Source: REEB481 sp964586595 (GTDB lineage Bacteria > Bacteroidota > Bacteroidia > NS11-12g > UBA955). From it: a DNA stretch of 64,000 nt. Below, piece after piece: positions 62,721 to 64,000 of the stretch. Location: the NCBI GenBank assembly GCA_964586595.1, contig CAZPHB010000008.1, forward strand, positions 1-64,000, given 5' to 3'. The position numbers were made by a program, and so were the translations under genes. The notes below the pieces were generated by a model that saw only the letters and a program-made list of their open reading frames with translations, was not told the origin of the DNA and ran no database searches. Each line of letters opens with the position of its first letter. The stretch's first letter is position 1.

Positions 62721-63835
62721 CGCTGCTCACCGATGGTTTGTTTCCGCTGAGCATTGGCGGCATGCAGAAACATTCGGCACGACTGGCGGCAAGCCTGGCC
62801 GACGCCGGTGCAAGGGTTTTGCTTTTTCACCCGCATGAGCAATTGGATGTCGCTGCTTTATTCAGCGAAAAACAAAGGGCAAACATTGAAGCGATTTACA
62901 TCCCCTGGCCTGCGGCAGCGCCTGTTCCAGGCCATTACCTGTTGCGCAATTACCGCTACAGCAAAGCAATTCACGAGGTGTTGCTGCGCGAACAACAACG
63001 CATCCATGCGGTGTATGTGCAAGGTTTTGCAGGTTGGAGAACCATCAGCAGCGGACTGAAAGGCATACCGGTGGTGCTCAACCTGCACGGTATGGAAATG
63101 TTTCAGGCCATGCAGGGCTGGCGCAATAAAGTTCAGGGATTCATGCTGCGCTTTCCTGCGTTAAGACTGATCAGAAAGGCCGATGCGGTCGTTTCGCTGG
63201 GCGGGAAACTCAGCAACATCATTGCCCGCATCGCACCCGCACAAAGGATCCTTACGCTTCCCGTGGGCATCGATGACTCCTGGTTTGAACAGCCCAGCCA
63301 GGCTTCCACAAAGGAAAAAACCTTGCTGTTTGTGGGCCGCTATGAATGGAGGAAAGGTCTGGATCTGTTGAATCAAGTGATGCCTAAACTGCTTAAAGAC
63401 ACTCGGTTCCAGGTTTCGTTCCGCTTCATTGGTGATATTCCTGAAGACAAACGCCTGGTTCACGACCGTGTATTTTATGAAGGAGCACTGCGCGACGAAC
63501 AGCGAATCAGAAGCATGTACCGCAGTGCTTATGCCCTGGTTTGTCCTTCATACAGCGAAGGCATGCCCACGGTGATTCTGGAAGCGATGGCCTCCGGACT
63601 TCCGGTGGTGGCCAGTGATGTGGGAGCTGTGGCGCTGTTGGTTTCTGCTGAAAACGGACGGCTTATTGAACCCGGAAACGCAGCAGTATTGGAATCAGCG
63701 CTTGAAGCAATACTCAAACTCACGGAACCTGAAGCCGCGGCGTTCGGCGCCGCTTCCAAAACAAAGGCAGCAGCCTTTAACTGGAAACAGATTGGCCGCC
63801 TGACCCTTCAGGCGCTGCAGGAGTTGCAGCCGTAG
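62678..63835 (+). CDS. family 4 glycosyltransferase
   Basis: A 385-residue GT4 enzyme with DGLFPLSIGGMQKHS near the start, LFVGRYEWRKGLDLL in the hinge of the second domain and the signature CPSYSEGMPTVILEAMASGLPVV. Its 5' end overlaps the preceding transferase gene by 43 bases; a later start is possible. The 3' end overlaps the convergent membrane protein gene by 59 bases. Confidence 0.87.
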   Translation: MEPSGKLHPEPFCVALLTDGLFPLSIGGMQKHSARLAASLADAGARVLLFHPHEQLDVAALFSEKQRANIEAIYIPWPAAAPVPGHYLLRNYRYSKAIHEVLLREQQRIHAVYVQGFAGWRTISSGLKGIPVVLNLHGMEMFQAMQGWRNKVQGFMLRFPALRLIRKADAVVSLGGKLSNIIARIAPAQRILTLPVGIDDSWFEQPSQASTKEKTLLFVGRYEWRKGLDLLNQVMPKLLKDTRFQVSFRFIGDIPEDKRLVHDRVFYEGALRDEQRIRSMYRSAYALVCPSYSEGMPTVILEAMASGLPVVASDVGAVALLVSAENGRLIEPGNAAVLESALEAILKLTEPEAAAFGAASKTKAAAFNWKQIGRLTLQALQELQP

Positions 63836-64000
63836 GTCTGGGCTTGTATTGAAGCCAGGGAACCCGCACCTTGCCATCCGCAATCCTTTTGGTATAGTAG
63901 TACAGGAAAATGAACAGAAAAAATCCGTTGCCGAAGTAACTTCCCGTGCGCACCAAACGAACCACAATCAGGATAAAAATGCCCTGATTTACAATGTTCA
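63777..64000 (-). CDS. C-terminal end of a membrane protein, 5' part outside window
   Basis: Seventy-odd residues open to the window edge. A hydrophobic segment (GIFILIVV, then FFLFIFLYYYTKR) is followed by a polar tail rich in Pro and Ala. The family cannot be judged from this piece; a polysaccharide membrane protein is possible given the context. Overlaps the convergent glycosyltransferase gene tail to tail. Confidence 0.55.
   Translation of the reverse strand, partial: NIVNQGIFILIVVRLVRTGSYFGNGFFLFIFLYYYTKRIADGKVRVPWLQYKPRPTAATPAAPEGSGGQSVSS

Overview
The window comes from a member of the Bacteroidota. The evidence is five secreted proteins with type IX secretion (T9SS) C-terminal sorting domains, promoters of the TAnnTTTG type instead of sigma70 boxes, an UpxY/NusG-like antiterminator at the head of a glycan locus, and menaquinone genes. 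Base composition is about half G+C by eye. I cannot name the genus. No rRNA, tRNA, CRISPR array, insertion sequence or integrase was recognised.

Left part (1-16 kb, all genes on the minus strand): a menaquinone pair (menA and a menC cut by the window edge) coupled to an FAD oxidoreductase; an atypical SDR; a block of five tightly packed T9SS cargo genes (PKD protein, Lcl/DUF1566 protein, YHYH protein, two tandem metallophosphoesterases); kbl; and small DUF2805, DUF2071 and membrane proteins.

Middle part (16-34 kb): an RNA helicase overlapping a cold-shock gene; a phosphate uptake group (DUF47 protein, PiT transporter, phosphate-porin-like protein); a large choice-of-anchor I/lamin-tail secreted protein; a minus-strand LpxH-like/glycosyltransferase/GH1 operon; an AI-2E family permease; and the minus-strand operon rbfA - FtsX/LolE-like permease - L,D-transpeptidase - pth.

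Right part (33.8-64 kb): one long surface-glycan locus. After an ATP-grasp gene it opens with a winged-helix/nucleotidyltransferase regulator whose -7 box lies inside a perfect 8-bp inverted repeat, then a hairpin and an UpxY-like antiterminator. Next come the ABC exporter (Wzm, and Wzt with a C-terminal carbohydrate-binding domain), pseudaminic-acid genes pseB-C-F-G-I, an amidation module (WbuX/PseA-like amidotransferase, HisH, a HisF-like WbuZ that lacks catalytic Asp11), a PseH-like GNAT, and a KpsC/KpsS-like protein that I propose as the pseudaminic-acid transferase. A structured terminator separates this from a second half with an FkbM methyltransferase, glycosyltransferases, asparagine synthase, a PIG-L deacetylase, a PhyH oxygenase, hexapeptide acyltransferases and an unrecognised cupin-like protein. 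Together they would make, decorate, cap and export an O-antigen-like polysaccharide carrying an amidinated nonulosonic acid. Many neighbouring genes overlap by 4 bases (ATGA), which points to translational coupling.

Several promoters place the -7 box only 4-14 bases before the start codon, which predicts leaderless or very short-leader mRNAs.
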